Shown: positions 36,344-47,271, counted from the stretch's first letter. The stretch: DNA of 64,000 nt from Paraburkholderia sp. ZP32-5 (GCF_021390495.1 NZ_JAJEJP010000001.1:1240001-1304000), one strand, 5' to 3'. A program made the numbers and translations. The notes: generated from the letters alone by a model not told the origin.

Positions 36344-36481
36344 CGGAGAAATAGCGGCGTGGTGCGCGACATGCTTGCGCGCACGTCGTGTGGCGGATTT
36401 ATGCTGTTCGACTTTCTGAAAGAACAGCGTGGAAAGCGAATCAGCATCACTGTGTGAAGACACAACCAGAACGACTCGACC

Positions 36482-36519
36482 AAAAGCCAACGGCCTCCGA
36501 AGAGGCCGTTGGCTTTTTT
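36482..36519. terminator. Bidirectional terminator between tetR and phaZ
   Basis: A long perfect stem AGCCAACGGCCT/AGGCCGTTGGCT with six-base loop, followed by TTTTTT on the plus strand and TTTTGG on the minus strand, between two convergent genes. Confidence 0.92.
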
Positions 36520-36547
36520 ATAGCTCCTACTGAGTGCTTTTCAGCGC

Positions 36548-37834
36548 TCAGGCTTCGACGTTTTCCTTCGCCACCCGGGTCGTTTTCTCCGGCTTGTTGT
36601 GCTCGAGAATAAAGTCGCGCAATTGCGGATAAATGATCGTGCGCCAGCGGCGTCCCGAGAAAATGCCGTAGTGGCCGCATTTTTCCGCGGTGAAGTGCTG
36701 CTTGTCCTTCGCCGGGATGCCACTGCACAGATCGTGCGCGGCGTAAGTCTGACCGTCGCCCGAGATATCGTCGAGTTCGCCCTCGATCGTGAACAGCGCC
36801 GTGTGCTTGATGTCCTGCGGCCGCACCCGCTCGCCGGCGACGTCCCATGTACCTTCGGCCAGACTGAATTCCTGGAACACGACGCGGATCGTGTCGAGGT
36901 AATAGTCGGCGTCCATGTCGAGCACCGCGTTGTATTCGTCGTAGAAGCGGCGATGCGCTTCGGCGTCGTCTTCGTCGCCGCGCAGCAGGCTCTGGTAGTA
37001 ATCCCAGTGCGATGCCGCGTGACGGCCCGGGTTCATCGCGACGAAGCCGGTGTGCTGCAGGAAGCCCGGATAAACCTTGCGGCCCACGCCCGGATAATTC
37101 GGCGGCACCGTGAAGATCACGTTGTTCTCGAACCACTCGTACGAGTGCTGCGTGGCGAGCGAGTTGACCGACGTCGGGCTTTTGCGGGCGTCGATCGGGC
37201 CACCCATCATTGTCATCGTGCGCGGCGTGTCCTCGCCGCGGCTCGCCATCAGCGAAATGGCCGCGAGCACCGGCACGGTCGGCTGGCACACGGAGATCAC
37301 GTGCAGATTCTTCGCGCCGATGTGGCGGATGAATTCCTGGATATACGCGACGTAGTCGTCCAGATGGAATTCGCCAGCCTCGAACGGCACCATGCGGGCG
37401 TCGATCCAGTCGGTGATGTAGACCTTGTGGTCTTGCAGCAACGTGCGCACGGTGTCGCGCAGCAGCGTGGCGTGGTGTCCCGACAACGGCGCGCAGACCA
37501 GCACGACCGGTTCGTCTTTCAATTGGGTAACAGCGTCGCTATCGTCGGCGAAGCGCTTGAAGCGAGTCAGACGGCAGAACGGCTTCTCGATGAAGGTCTG
37601 CTCGACGATCGGGATGTTGTGACCGTCCTTGACGATCTGGTGAATATTGAACTCAGGTTTCTCGTAATCCTTGCCGAGCCGGTAAAGCAATTCGTAACCG
37701 GCGGAGAGACGCGTGGCGCCCGGTATATAGGCTAATGGACTAGCGGGATTCGCAAACGACTTCGATGCGGCCTGAGCCCAGGCGGTGAGTGGGCTCAGCA
37801 TCGCCCGCTGGAATTCATGCAATTGATAGAGCAT
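36548..37834 (-). CDS. phaZ: Intracellular polyhydroxyalkanoate (PHB) depolymerase
   Basis: A 428-residue alpha/beta-hydrolase of the PhaZ1 type. The catalytic triad known from Ralstonia eutropha PhaZ1 (Cys183, Asp355, His388) occurs at identical residue numbers here: VISVCQPTVPVLA, EGELDDISGD and EKCGHYGIFSGRRW. It degrades native PHB granules to mobilise stored carbon in the cytosol. Upstream, repeated CAAC/GTTG elements at 37950-37990 may be operator sites. It is monocistronic, ending at a shared terminator. Confidence 0.97.
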   Translation of the reverse strand: MLYQLHEFQRAMLSPLTAWAQAASKSFANPASPLAYIPGATRLSAGYELLYRLGKDYEKPEFNIHQIVKDGHNIPIVEQTFIEKPFCRLTRFKRFADDSDAVTQLKDEPVVLVCAPLSGHHATLLRDTVRTLLQDHKVYITDWIDARMVPFEAGEFHLDDYVAYIQEFIRHIGAKNLHVISVCQPTVPVLAAISLMASRGEDTPRTMTMMGGPIDARKSPTSVNSLATQHSYEWFENNVIFTVPPNYPGVGRKVYPGFLQHTGFVAMNPGRHAASHWDYYQSLLRGDEDDAEAHRRFYDEYNAVLDMDADYYLDTIRVVFQEFSLAEGTWDVAGERVRPQDIKHTALFTIEGELDDISGDGQTYAAHDLCSGIPAKDKQHFTAEKCGHYGIFSGRRWRTIIYPQLRDFILEHNKPEKTTRVAKENVEA

Positions 37835-37973
37835 AGGTGCTCCGTTTTAGGCGGTTCCCATTGGACTTCGCAAAAACGCGGGAGGCGTCGCGGCAGGCCG
37901 TTTTGGTTGTAGGCACATTGTTGTTGGCCGACAGTCGGATCGATGATATCGAACAACGCAATCTTGTGCAACG

Positions 37974-37986
37974 CAACAATTTGTTG
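37974..37986. promoter_or_regulatory. CAACA-ATT-TGTTG palindrome upstream of phaZ
   Basis: A perfect palindrome about 140 bases before the phaZ ATG, within a stretch having further GAACAACGCAA and TTGTTGTTGG-like copies (37910-37990). A granule-sensing repressor such as PhaR is one possible binder, but the sequence alone cannot show this. Confidence 0.4.
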
Positions 37987-38014
37987 TGTTCACGGTACGC
38001 AAACTGTCATCGGA

Positions 38015-39928
38015 TCATGCTACTGACGATGCTGCTGCGCCGCTATCAGGGCTTGCCTGCCCCTCAAGCTCCGTCTTCCGGCTGCCGTTATGTGGAGGCT
38101 GCCCGGTCGCCTGCGCCATTTCCTGCTCGTGTTTCATCAGGTTGAGCCCGGTGTGCACGAGCGCCACGTGCGAGAACGCCTGCGGAAAATTACCGACGAG
38201 CCGTTTCGCGACCGGCTCGTATTCCTCGGACAGCAGGCCGACGTCGTTGCACAGCCCGAGCAGCCGCTCGTACATCTCGATCGCCTCGCTCATGCGACCC
38301 TGCAGCGCGAGGTTGTCGACCATCCAGAACGAACAGGCGAGGAAAGTGCCCTCGCCGGGCGGCAGGCCGTCGTCGTATTCGGTGGTGCGGTAGCGCATCA
38401 CGAAGCCGCCGTGCATCAGGTTTTTTTCGATCGCCTCGACGGTGCCCTTGATACGCGGATCTTTCGGCGGCAGGAACGCGACCAGCGGCAGCAGCAGCAC
38501 GCTCGCGTCGAGCTGGTCGCTGCCGTAGTACTGCGCGAATGCGTTGAGCTCCGGATTCCACGCTTTCTCGCAGACGTCGGCGTGGATCGTGTCGCGCGTC
38601 GCGCGCCATTCGTCGAGCGGGCCGTCGAGCTTGAACATTTCGGCCGAGCGGATCGCGCGATCGAACGCGACCCATGCCATCACCTTCGAGAACGTGAAGT
38701 GCTGGCGGCCGCCGCGCGTTTCCCAGATGCCTTCGTCGGGCTCGCGCCAGATCGTCTCGAGGTGCTTGAGCATCGCGCACTGCACGCTCCACGCGGTTTC
38801 GTCCGCCTGCAAGCCGCCGACGCGCGCGAGATGCAGCGCGTTCATCACTTCGCCGTAGACGTCGAGCTGCCGCTGCCCGACCGCGTTGTTGCCGATGCGC
38901 ACCGGCTTCGCGCCCTGGTAGCCGGGCAGCCAGTCGACTTCGGATTCGGGCAGGCGCCGCTCGCCGGCGATCCCATACATGATCTGCAACTGATCCGGCG
39001 CGCCCGCCATCACGCGGCCGAGCCAGCTGCGCCACGCGCGCGCTTCGTCGTAGTAGCCGCCGCGCATCATCGCGAGCAGCGTGATCGTGGCATCGCGCAG
39101 CCAGCAGTAGCGGTAGTCCCAGTTGCGGGTGCCGCCGAGCTGCTCGGGCAGCGACGTGGTGGGCGCCGCGACGATGCCGCCGGTCGGCTCGTAGGCGAGC
39201 GCCCGCAGCGTAATCAGCGAGCGGCGGATCGGCTCGGCCCAGCGGCCTTCCACGGTGCCGCGCGCCGACCATTCGAGCCAGTGATTCTCGGTGCGCGCGA
39301 GCGCGGTATGCGGATCGCGCGCCGGCGGAATGCGCAGATGCGATTGCGCATACGCGAGCGAAAAGGGCACGCGCTCGCCTTCGCTGACGGTGAATTCGGC
39401 GAAGGTCTTCATGTCCTCGCCGCGCAGCTCGACCGGCGTGCGCAGCACCGCATTATCGGGGCCGACGATCGCCTTGATGCCGCTGTCGTTCTTCAGCTTG
39501 TCGACCCACGGAATCGAAAAGCCGTAGTCGAAGCGCAGCACCAACTCCATCTTCATACGCACGGTGCCGCGCCTGCCGACGACGATACGCACCATCTCCG
39601 ACCAGCCGTTGCCGGGCGGCATGAAGTCGATCAGCGTGACAGCGCCTTCGGGCGTTTCGAAATCGGTTTCAAGGATCAGCGTTTCGCCGCGATAACGGCG
39701 CTTGATCGTGACGGACGGCGCATCCTGCGCATCGGGTTGATCTGTTTCGGTCAGCGCGGCGGGCGCGATCTGCCAGCGGCCATTCTCGGGCGTGCCGAGC
39801 AACGCGGCGAAGCAGGCACCGGAGTCGAAGCGCGGCCAGCAGAGCCAGTCGACGGAACCTTCTCGGGAGACGAGCGCGGCCGTATGGCCGTCGCCGATGA
39901 GTGCGTAGTCTTCAATAAGTGCGGGCAT
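38015..39928 (-). CDS. Glycoside hydrolase family 15 (glucoamylase/trehalase-like) protein
   Basis: A 637-residue cytosolic GH15. The N-terminal beta-sandwich begins IEDYALIGDGHTAALVSREGSVDWLCWPRFDS; the (alpha/alpha)6 barrel contains NWDYRYCWLRDATITL, EPDEGIWETRGGRQHFTFSK with the presumed catalytic acid Glu, and near the end EEYEPVAKRLVGNFPQAFSHVALV with the probable catalytic base. Members hydrolyse alpha-glucosides, including trehalose. No signal peptide is visible. Monocistronic. Confidence 0.93.
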   Translation of the reverse strand: MPALIEDYALIGDGHTAALVSREGSVDWLCWPRFDSGACFAALLGTPENGRWQIAPAALTETDQPDAQDAPSVTIKRRYRGETLILETDFETPEGAVTLIDFMPPGNGWSEMVRIVVGRRGTVRMKMELVLRFDYGFSIPWVDKLKNDSGIKAIVGPDNAVLRTPVELRGEDMKTFAEFTVSEGERVPFSLAYAQSHLRIPPARDPHTALARTENHWLEWSARGTVEGRWAEPIRRSLITLRALAYEPTGGIVAAPTTSLPEQLGGTRNWDYRYCWLRDATITLLAMMRGGYYDEARAWRSWLGRVMAGAPDQLQIMYGIAGERRLPESEVDWLPGYQGAKPVRIGNNAVGQRQLDVYGEVMNALHLARVGGLQADETAWSVQCAMLKHLETIWREPDEGIWETRGGRQHFTFSKVMAWVAFDRAIRSAEMFKLDGPLDEWRATRDTIHADVCEKAWNPELNAFAQYYGSDQLDASVLLLPLVAFLPPKDPRIKGTVEAIEKNLMHGGFVMRYRTTEYDDGLPPGEGTFLACSFWMVDNLALQGRMSEAIEMYERLLGLCNDVGLLSEEYEPVAKRLVGNFPQAFSHVALVHTGLNLMKHEQEMAQATGQPPHNGSRKTELEGQASPDSGAAASSVA

Positions 39929-40063
39929 GGGAAAGCTTGTCGGAAAACGTGTCGTTATGACTGACAGCCGAGGCTGCCTTGCCTTGAAGCGGGTGTTGTT
40001 ACCGGGCCTTGCGGACCTTCATAAACTGAGTTCGATGCGTCGCATAGTGAGGCAAAACGCGGG

Positions 40064-40093
40064 TTGGTAAACTGTCAAATCCGTGCTTACAAT
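40064..40093 (+). promoter_or_regulatory. Putative promoter for the small gene at 40183
   Basis: TTGGTA (40064-40069), 18-base spacer, TACAAT (40088-40093). Confidence 0.5.
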
Positions 40094-40182
40094 TAGACTT
40101 CATGCCGATGTCCGGTGCGCGCCGGGCTGCGAATCGGCCTTGCTCATGGCGTATGCAGACGCCGTTTCCGAGGACGAAAGCT

Positions 40183-40428
40183 ATGCTGAACCCTTCGAAA
40201 TCCGATTGCATCACGATTCTCTCGGCCGCCAGCGAACTCGCTGGCGATTCAATGCTGCCACTCGATCACGACCGGCTCGGCCTGAGCCGCAACGGCTTAC
40301 TGGCCGCCGCTGCCTTTCTGACCGAGCGCGCCTGCTTCCGGCGCTACCAGGAAGATTCGGGCCATTATGCCGTCGGCGCACTGTCGTTGCAGGGACGCCT
40401 GCGGCTCGAACAACTCGCGAATGGTTGA
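40183..40428 (+). CDS. Hypothetical 81-residue protein
   Basis: A short open frame beginning MLNPSKSDCITILSAASELAG, with GAGGACGAAAG just upstream of the ATG. LSRNGLLAAAAFLTERACFRRYQ followed by HYAVGALSLQGRLRLEQLA is helical with a possible beta wing, reminiscent of a small winged-helix fold. An in-frame ATG at 40102 would be nearly leaderless and adds a basic extension. I do not recognise the family. Confidence 0.6.
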   Translation: MLNPSKSDCITILSAASELAGDSMLPLDHDRLGLSRNGLLAAAAFLTERACFRRYQEDSGHYAVGALSLQGRLRLEQLANG

Positions 40429-40805
40429 GCGGGTGCGCGAAGCTTTCTGACGCTTCTCGTCGCGCGTTCGTCCGACTTTCTCGCAGCGGGTTTCATCTCG
40501 CGTTGATCAAGCGCTTTCCCGTACGGCTTTGCTGCGCCGCGTAAGTTCATTCGCGCGGCGTGGTAGATGCGTTTGCTTGCGGCTCGCGCGAGGCTCATGA
40601 ACACGAACGGCGTCGCTGGCGAGTACATCGCGTAGCGACGCTGCGTGTTCGTTCATCCGCCGCTCGTTCATAGCCGCATGCGGTTCAACCCGCCCACCGC
40701 ATCGCGACGTTGCCGTCGCGCGCTCGCGTCGTCGCGGGCTTCACGTCGCGCAAACACGCCGCCACCGGACGCAAGACACGCGCCCGGCCTTGCGCCGCGT
40801 ATCGC
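40429..40805. other. Intergenic region, no gene seen
   Basis: About 375 bases. Contains a weak inverted repeat GCGTCGCT (40611-40618) / AGCGACGC (40634-40641) and Arg-rich open frames without family resemblance. Confidence 0.55.
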
Positions 40806-40958
40806 TTACAGATGCGACGACCCCACGCCGAAGATCCCGATGATGCCGATGATGATCAGATAGAGCGCGACGATGTAGTTCAGCAGGCGCGGCATGATCA
40901 GGATCAGGATGCCGGCGATCAGCGAAACGAGCGGGCCCAGGCTGAGTGTGACGTTCAT
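40806..40958 (-). CDS. DUF3096 small membrane protein
   Basis: A 50-residue protein read on the minus strand, starting MNVTLSLGPLVSLIAGILIL and ending IIGIFGVGSSHL before TAA (40808-40806). Two hydrophobic segments surround PRLLNYIV, which is the DUF3096 pattern. GGAG precedes the ATG by about six bases. It is likely an inner-membrane protein of unknown role. Confidence 0.85.
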   Translation of the reverse strand: MNVTLSLGPLVSLIAGILILIMPRLLNYIVALYLIIIGIIGIFGVGSSHL

Positions 40959-41220
40959 GAAGACTCCGTAGGTGAGACGCGTAACACGCGTGATATGTGA
41001 TTAAAAAACGCCCCGGCGCGCGGGGCAATGACCGTCGGCGCGGACCGCTCGCTGTCAGCCCTACCTTCGACGATGCACCGGACAGATACGCTGCAGGATC
41101 CGGCGTAACGCTTTTATACTGGCTTCGACTTACAACAACGTATAACAGTCGGCTTACTGCGCGGCAGACCAGACACCCTTACAACCGCTTGCACCAGACA
41201 ACCGATGTCGAGGAGGTCTC

Positions 41221-42573
41221 ATGCTTCGTAGTTGCCGTGCCGTTGCGCGTGTCGCCGTGCGCCAGCTTTCGACTTTCGCTCCTGCTTCACAAGCCGCTTC
41301 ACAACCGGCCTCACAGTCCGCTTCGCCACGCGCGTCAGCCCGTGCAACCCGGCGCGTCCCGCTGCGTGCAGCCGGTTCGATAATAAGAGGTTTCATGCTC
41401 ATGGTTTCGATCGCTGCTTCGCCCGCGTACTCGCAAGATTCTGGCCCGGTCCCCGCGGACGGTGTCTATACGATGCTGGTCGGCACTTACACCGGCGGCA
41501 AAAGCGAGGGCATCTACGTATATCGCTTCGACACGAAGACCGGTGCCGCGACCCAGGTGTCGGTGGCCCGCACGGTCAACCCGTCGTTCCTCGTGGTGAG
41601 CCGCGATCGCCGGTTCGTCTATTCGGTCAACGAGCTGCCCGGCGACAACGGTCCGGCCACGCAGCGCGGTGACATCAGCGCGTTCGGCTTCGATGCCGCG
41701 CGCGGACAACTGACGTTTCTGAACAAGGTGTCGTCCGACGGTAACGATCCGTGCTATCTGAGCATCTCGCCGGACGGCAAATATCTGTTGACCGCGAACT
41801 ATTCGGTCGCGCCCGACCCGGGCGGCAGCTTCGCGGTGTTTCCCCTGCAGGCCGATGGCCAGGTCGGCACCTCGGTGCAGACCGTGCATCACGAGGGCGG
41901 CGGTCCGGTGAAGGGCAGACAGGACAACTCGCACGTCCATTCGACGGTGTTTTCTCCTGACGGCCACTATCTGTTCACGCAGGACCTCGGCGCCGACAAG
42001 CTGTACGCGTACCGCTACACCGTGCAGAGCGGCACGGCCCCCGGCTCGGGCCCGTTCGTCGCAACCGACTGGGGCTACACGCAGCAGAAGGCCGGCACGG
42101 GACCGCGTCATCTGATCTTCGGCGCCGACGGCAAGCATGCGTATCTGACGAGCGAACTTGCCGCGACGGTCAGCACGTTCGATTATCACGACGGCAGGTT
42201 GAAACTCGTGCAGACCTTGCCGCTGTCCGCACCGGGCTTCAAGGGGCAGGTGGGCGCCGCGGCGATTCATCTGTCGCCGGACGGCCGCTTCGTGTACGCA
42301 TCCAATCGCGGCGACGCGAACGAGATCGTGATCTTCGCCGTCGACCCGGCCAATGGACATCTGAAGCAGATCGGCCGTCAGTCGAGCCTCGGCAAGTCGC
42401 CGCGCGAATTCACGATCGATCCGACCGGCAACTGGCTGATCGTCGGCAATCAGTTGAGCGACACCGTGTACGTGTTCAAGCGCGATCAGCGCACCGGCCT
42501 GCTCGACCCGACGCCGAAGCAGCATTTCGAACTGGGCTCGCCGGTCGATTTCAAGCTGGTGTCGCCGTCGTGA
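41221..42573 (+). CDS. Lactonase family beta-propeller protein (6-phosphogluconolactonase YbhE-like)
   Basis: About 450 residues. Residues 75-448 form a seven-bladed propeller of the lactonase/Pgl type: GVYTMLVGTYTGGKSEGIYVY, NPSFLVVSRDRRFVYSVNE, DNSHVHSTVFSPDGHYLF, GTGPRHLIFGADGKHAYLTSE. AGGAGG stands four bases before the ATG at 41221, but this start gives a Ser/Gln/Arg-rich lead of 58 residues before MLMVSIAASPAYSQ, a usual signal-peptide core; the true start may be further in. Export suggests a periplasmic lactonase rather than the cytosolic pentose pathway enzyme. Confidence 0.87.
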   Translation: MLRSCRAVARVAVRQLSTFAPASQAASQPASQSASPRASARATRRVPLRAAGSIIRGFMLMVSIAASPAYSQDSGPVPADGVYTMLVGTYTGGKSEGIYVYRFDTKTGAATQVSVARTVNPSFLVVSRDRRFVYSVNELPGDNGPATQRGDISAFGFDAARGQLTFLNKVSSDGNDPCYLSISPDGKYLLTANYSVAPDPGGSFAVFPLQADGQVGTSVQTVHHEGGGPVKGRQDNSHVHSTVFSPDGHYLFTQDLGADKLYAYRYTVQSGTAPGSGPFVATDWGYTQQKAGTGPRHLIFGADGKHAYLTSELAATVSTFDYHDGRLKLVQTLPLSAPGFKGQVGAAAIHLSPDGRFVYASNRGDANEIVIFAVDPANGHLKQIGRQSSLGKSPREFTIDPTGNWLIVGNQLSDTVYVFKRDQRTGLLDPTPKQHFELGSPVDFKLVSPS

Positions 42574-42640
42574 TCGAGAGCGCGCTTTAGCGTTGGAGAC
42601 ATACGCGCGCGCGGTGATGCAATGAGGCAATGCTGCAACG

Positions 42641-42679
42641 AAAAACGGACCGCTCACGTGGTGAGGCGGTCCGTTTTTT
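42641..42679. terminator. Bidirectional terminator between the lactonase and ftsK genes
   Basis: ACGGACCGC/GCGGTCCGT stem with an inner TCAC/GTGA extension, flanked by AAAAA on the left and TTTTTTT on the right; it lies between convergent genes. Confidence 0.9.
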
Positions 42680-42737
42680 TATGCAGCGGCGCGGGTTGTC
42701 GATTAGTCCATCAATCGCGCGTCGCTTTACCGAGGCG

Positions 42738-45700
42738 CTATTCCGCCGGCCCAGGTGCCAGCACTTCGCGGCTGCCGTTGATACTCATCGCCGACACGAG
42801 CCCGGCCGTTTCCATCTGCTCGACCAGACGCGCCGCGCGGTTATAGCCGATGCGCAACTGCCGCTGCACCGACGAGATCGACGCGCGCCGCGTACGCACG
42901 ACGAACGCGACCGCTTCGTCGTACAGCGGATCGGCTTCCGCATCCGGCGCGTCGCCGAACAGGTCCTGCGCCGCGCCGCCGTCGGTGGCCGGGCCGTCGA
43001 GAATGCCTTCCTCGTACTGCGGCTCGCCGAACTGCTTCAGATACTCGACGATCGCATGCACTTCGTCGTCGGCGACGAACGCGCCGTGCACGCGTTGCGG
43101 ATAGCCGGTGCCGGGCGGCAGGAACAGCATGTCGCCCTGGCCGAGCAGCGATTCGGCGCCCATCTGGTCGAGGATCGTGCGCGAGTCGATTTTCGACGAC
43201 ACCTGGAACGCAACGCGCGTCGGAATATTGGCCTTGATCAGGCCGGTGATCACGTCGACGGATGGCCGCTGCGTCGCCAGAATCAGGTGGATGCCGGCCG
43301 CGCGCGCTTTCTGCGCGAGCCGCGCGATCAGCTCTTCGATCTTCTTGCCGGCCACCATCATCAGATCGGCGAGTTCGTCGATCACGACGACGATCAGCGG
43401 CAGCGGCGCGAGCGGCTCCGGCGCGTCGGGCGTCAACGAGAACGGGTTGCCGAGCTTCTTGCCCTTCGCCTCGGTATCGCGGATCTTCTGGTTGAAGCCC
43501 GCGAGATTGCGCACGCCGACCGCCGACATCAGCCGGTAGCGCTTCTCCATTTCGCCGACGCACCAGTTCAGCGCGTTGGCCGCGAGCTTCATATCGGTGA
43601 CGACCGGTGCGAGCAGATGCGGAATGCCTTCGTAGACCGACAGCTCCAGCATCTTCGGATCGATCATGATCAGCCGCACTTCCTCGGGCGTCGCCTTGAA
43701 CAGCAACGAGCAGATCATCGCGTTGATCGCGACCGACTTGCCCGAACCGGTCGTACCGGCGACCAGCATATGCGGCGCTTTCGCGAGATCGGCGACGACC
43801 GGATGGCCGGTGATGTCCTTGCCCATCGCGAGCGTCAGTTGCGAAGGCGAATTCTGGTAGACGCTCGCTTCGAGGATTTCGGAGAGCCGGATCGTCTGAC
43901 GCTTCGCGTTCGGCAGTTCGAGGCCCATGCAGGTCTTGCCGGGAATCGTCTCGACGACGCGGATCGACGTGAGGCCGAGGCCGCGCGACAGATCTTTCAT
44001 CAATCCGACGATCTGACTGCCGCGCACGCCGAGCGCCGGTTCGACCTCGAAGCGCGTGATCACCGGACCCGCCGATGCGCCGACCACGGTCACGGGCACC
44101 TTGAATTCCTGCAGGCGCTGCTCGATCAACTGCGCGGTTTCGCGGAGCTTTTCGTCCGAGATCGGCTCGACGTGAGTGTCCGCGGGGGCGAGCAGATCGA
44201 GCGTCGGCAGTTCGACCATCGATGCGGCCGGGGCGTGGAACTCGAAGCCGTTGACCGGTGCGTGGCCGCGCAGGGCAGGGCGCTGGGTGGAGGGCTCTGC
44301 GGAGGGTGACTCGGTGGACGGCTCAGCGGAAGGCGGCGCCAGCGGTTCGGTTGCTTGCGATGGCGTTGCCGCTGCCGCGAGTGGGGTAGGCGCGCCGGGT
44401 GCTATCGGTGCGGGCTGCTCGGTTGTGGTGTCAACGGCAGGGTGGGGCGCTGTCGTTGTCGCGAGTGGGGGCGGTGCGAGCGGCGTGGCGGGTGCCAGCG
44501 CGGTCTCTGTCGGCGCCGGTTGCGGCGACGTCGATGCGGTTGATTCGAGCCAAGGCGCGGTTAACGATGACGGCGCCGGCGCATGTGTTGCGTGCGCAGG
44601 CTCGGGTGTCGGCGATGCCGGTGCCGGTACAGGTGCGGCCGATAGCCCGGCGGGCGACGTGCCCGCGATCCCGTGCTCATTCCGCTCAGCAGGCGTTTCG
44701 ATGTTGATCACCGGCGCGGCGAAGCCCGGAAAGCGCACGACGTTGGACGCGACGCTTTGCACCGGAATCGGCGCGGCGACAGTAGGTGCACCGGTTTCGG
44801 CCGACGACGCCGATGCGTTTGCGTGTTCTGTCGCGGTAGGCGCCGCGGACGAGTGAACCGCCGTTTGCTCTGGCGAGGGCGCGGATTCGCTCGCGATAGA
44901 CGTCGCCGCCGTGCTCGACGAGGGCGGCATAGGCGTGCGCGACTGCGAGACCTGCGGCGCGGACACCGCCGGTTGCGTCGCGCCAGCACCGAGCTTGCTA
45001 TCCCAAGCCACGAGCCCTTTATCGATGACGATCTCGGCGACCGGCGCTAGCGGCTGCGCTGGCGCCGCAGCGACGGCGTCGACCGGCCGGACCGCCGGAG
45101 CGGATTGCTCGTGCGGCGAAGTCTGGCTAGGCGTGTTGGCAGATGTGCTTGTCGTTTGCTCGGCGGCCGAATGTCCGGCGGCTTCGACGACTGTCGTTGT
45201 GACTGTATCGCCGATCGGCGCGTGGCTGCCGGCCTGAGTCGCCGATTCCGCAGCTTCGCTTTCGAACTGCGAGGCGTCATCTTCCAGGCTCGCCGCGAAA
45301 CGCTGAAACGGCGAAGACGCCGCCTCTACGAGCGTCGACCCAACATGCGCGGCGGCAACCACTGACGTCATGGCGAGCTCAACTTCCGCCGCAGGCCCAG
45401 GTCCGGCAGCCGCAAACGTAGCCGGCGCGGCCGCAGTGGCCTCTAATGAGCCAACCGAATCTTCACGCGCTTCAGCCGCCGATCCCGCGGCATCCGCACT
45501 TTGAGGCGCAGCCACCGACGCTGCATGAATCACCGGCGGCTCAGTCGGCCACTGCGCAACGGACTCATCGCTGCTTCCGCCAACTGCATCGACGGCAGCG
45601 GTCGGCTGCGCACCAGTCAGGTCGACCGGCACGGCGTCATCTCGCAACTGCTCAGGCTGTGCGGCCTGTTCAACACCTTGCCGCGAAGGCAACTGCGCGT

Positions 45701-47183
45701 GGTCCGCCGAAACCGTCCCGGCATCATCGAGACGCTGCGCGCCGCTGCCCGGCTGCGCCGCGCCAGACGGCGCGTTCGCACTCGTGACTTCACCGATCTT
45801 CGCCTCATCCAAACCACGACTACGCGCGAGACTCACGCCGGCCATATCGGTCCAGCGCGCGGCGTTTTCCGCGATGCTGCGCAGCGTGTCCTGCACGCTT
45901 TCGGGCGGCGCGACTTTCGGCGCGCCGCCGAGCGGTTGCGTGGACTCAGGCGTGAGCCGGCGTATCGCAGACGACGGCGTAATGCCACTCGCGCCATTCG
46001 CACGCGTGGCGGCCGGGAACGATTGACGTGGCGGCATGCCACGACTGAACGGCGCGGCAGGATCCGCCGGACGTTGCAGCGGCGATGTCCGATTGCCGCG
46101 CGCCGCGCTATTGATCGACCCCGCCGTCGCGCCGACGCCCGCGCCCGACGCGGATCGCGCTGTCATCGCCTGAGCAGCTCTGGCCGATACTCCCGCTGCA
46201 GTGGCCGCCGTTGCCGCTAGCGCGGCGCTGGAGCCGAAGGTACCGGCCGGCCGCTGTTCGCCGATCGAGCGACGGCCCGTCTGCGACGATGCACCGTCGC
46301 GAGGCGCGGCTCCCGCCGCACCCGCCACTCCGCTCGACGGCGTAGCCGCGCGCGGCTCGCTAACGCGTAGCCAGCCGGCCGGCGCGACCGGCTCGGTCGG
46401 CACGAACGGCGGGTTCGTGTTGTTTGCCGGGTGGTTGGCGGCCCTGTCCGCGGTCTTGTCGATGCCAGTCGTCTGCATCGAAGGCGCGGTTCGCGACGAT
46501 GCGATCGATCCCGTACGCAACACCGGCTCCGCCGGCTTCGCTGCCCCGCGAGCCGCGCCGGTTCCCGTGTCCGCGCGCCAGCCCGTGGCGGTGCCGCGCG
46601 CCGACGCGTCTCTCGCGGCTGTCGCACCAGCCGCGCCCGTTGCCGCCGCACGTCCGTTCGCGGGCGGGCGCCAGACCGTCGGCCGCGCGTAACGGCCCCT
46701 GCTGTTTTTCGGCGCCATCGTATTGGTGGCCGGCGAAGCGTGCGACGGCAGACCTTCGTCGGCGCTGCGATGACGGCGCGCTTCCTCGTCGCGCTTCGCG
46801 AGCCCGCGCGACAGACCGAGGCCGAATGCGCCATCCGCCCACGCGGCGAAGTCGCTCCAGCGAAAATCGATGAGCCAGGGAAGGCTGACGAGCAGCAGCG
46901 CGAGCGCCGCGAGCGGCGTGCCGATATGGCCGAGCAGATGGCCGAGCCCCGCGGCGAGCGCGTGACCGAAGCCATTGACGCCCGCGATGTCGATCAGCGA
47001 CGCCTCCAGCGTGCAGCTCGCGAGCAGCACGCAGACGAAGCCAAGCCACAGACGGATCGTGCCGGGTCCGCGCAAACCTGCGCCGCCCGGCAGCACCGAC
47101 TTCACGAGGCGCCACAAAAGAGGAATAAACCAGACGGCCGACCCGCCGAACCAGCCCAACACTACCGTGTGCATACCAGACAT
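42738..47183 (-). CDS. ftsK: FtsK/SpoIIIE family DNA translocase with extremely long linker
   Basis: A 1481-residue protein. The N-terminus (1-130) has about three membrane segments; it starts at the second-helix region of typical FtsK ([18 protein letters not shown]), and an in-frame stop upstream excludes a longer version. Residues 135-1005 are an Ala/Pro/Thr/Ser/Glu-rich linker. Residues 1005-1481 hold the motor, with Walker [17 protein letters not shown], Walker [14 protein letters not shown], and a C-terminal gamma winged helix ([26 protein letters not shown]) that reads KOPS. It pumps DNA at the septum for chromosome dimer resolution. Members of this genus often have two ftsK genes. Confidence 0.95.
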   Translation of the reverse strand: MSGMHTVVLGWFGGSAVWFIPLLWRLVKSVLPGGAGLRGPGTIRLWLGFVCVLLASCTLEASLIDIAGVNGFGHALAAGLGHLLGHIGTPLAALALLLVSLPWLIDFRWSDFAAWADGAFGLGLSRGLAKRDEEARRHRSADEGLPSHASPATNTMAPKNSRGRYARPTVWRPPANGRAAATGAAGATAARDASARGTATGWRADTGTGAARGAAKPAEPVLRTGSIASSRTAPSMQTTGIDKTADRAANHPANNTNPPFVPTEPVAPAGWLRVSEPRAATPSSGVAGAAGAAPRDGASSQTGRRSIGEQRPAGTFGSSAALAATAATAAGVSARAAQAMTARSASGAGVGATAGSINSAARGNRTSPLQRPADPAAPFSRGMPPRQSFPAATRANGASGITPSSAIRRLTPESTQPLGGAPKVAPPESVQDTLRSIAENAARWTDMAGVSLARSRGLDEAKIGEVTSANAPSGAAQPGSGAQRLDDAGTVSADHAQLPSRQGVEQAAQPEQLRDDAVPVDLTGAQPTAAVDAVGGSSDESVAQWPTEPPVIHAASVAAPQSADAAGSAAEAREDSVGSLEATAAAPATFAAAGPGPAAEVELAMTSVVAAAHVGSTLVEAASSPFQRFAASLEDDASQFESEAAESATQAGSHAPIGDTVTTTVVEAAGHSAAEQTTSTSANTPSQTSPHEQSAPAVRPVDAVAAAPAQPLAPVAEIVIDKGLVAWDSKLGAGATQPAVSAPQVSQSRTPMPPSSSTAATSIASESAPSPEQTAVHSSAAPTATEHANASASSAETGAPTVAAPIPVQSVASNVVRFPGFAAPVINIETPAERNEHGIAGTSPAGLSAAPVPAPASPTPEPAHATHAPAPSSLTAPWLESTASTSPQPAPTETALAPATPLAPPPLATTTAPHPAVDTTTEQPAPIAPGAPTPLAAAATPSQATEPLAPPSAEPSTESPSAEPSTQRPALRGHAPVNGFEFHAPAASMVELPTLDLLAPADTHVEPISDEKLRETAQLIEQRLQEFKVPVTVVGASAGPVITRFEVEPALGVRGSQIVGLMKDLSRGLGLTSIRVVETIPGKTCMGLELPNAKRQTIRLSEILEASVYQNSPSQLTLAMGKDITGHPVVADLAKAPHMLVAGTTGSGKSVAINAMICSLLFKATPEEVRLIMIDPKMLELSVYEGIPHLLAPVVTDMKLAANALNWCVGEMEKRYRLMSAVGVRNLAGFNQKIRDTEAKGKKLGNPFSLTPDAPEPLAPLPLIVVVIDELADLMMVAGKKIEELIARLAQKARAAGIHLILATQRPSVDVITGLIKANIPTRVAFQVSSKIDSRTILDQMGAESLLGQGDMLFLPPGTGYPQRVHGAFVADDEVHAIVEYLKQFGEPQYEEGILDGPATDGGAAQDLFGDAPDAEADPLYDEAVAFVVRTRRASISSVQRQLRIGYNRAARLVEQMETAGLVSAMSINGSREVLAPGPAE

Positions 47184-47271
47184 CTGCGAATGACGGACGC
47201 GCGAAAGCGCAACCCGTCGAGTTTAATCCACGCGTCGCGGGCGCAACCCGAACGCGCGACCCCGATGCGTG

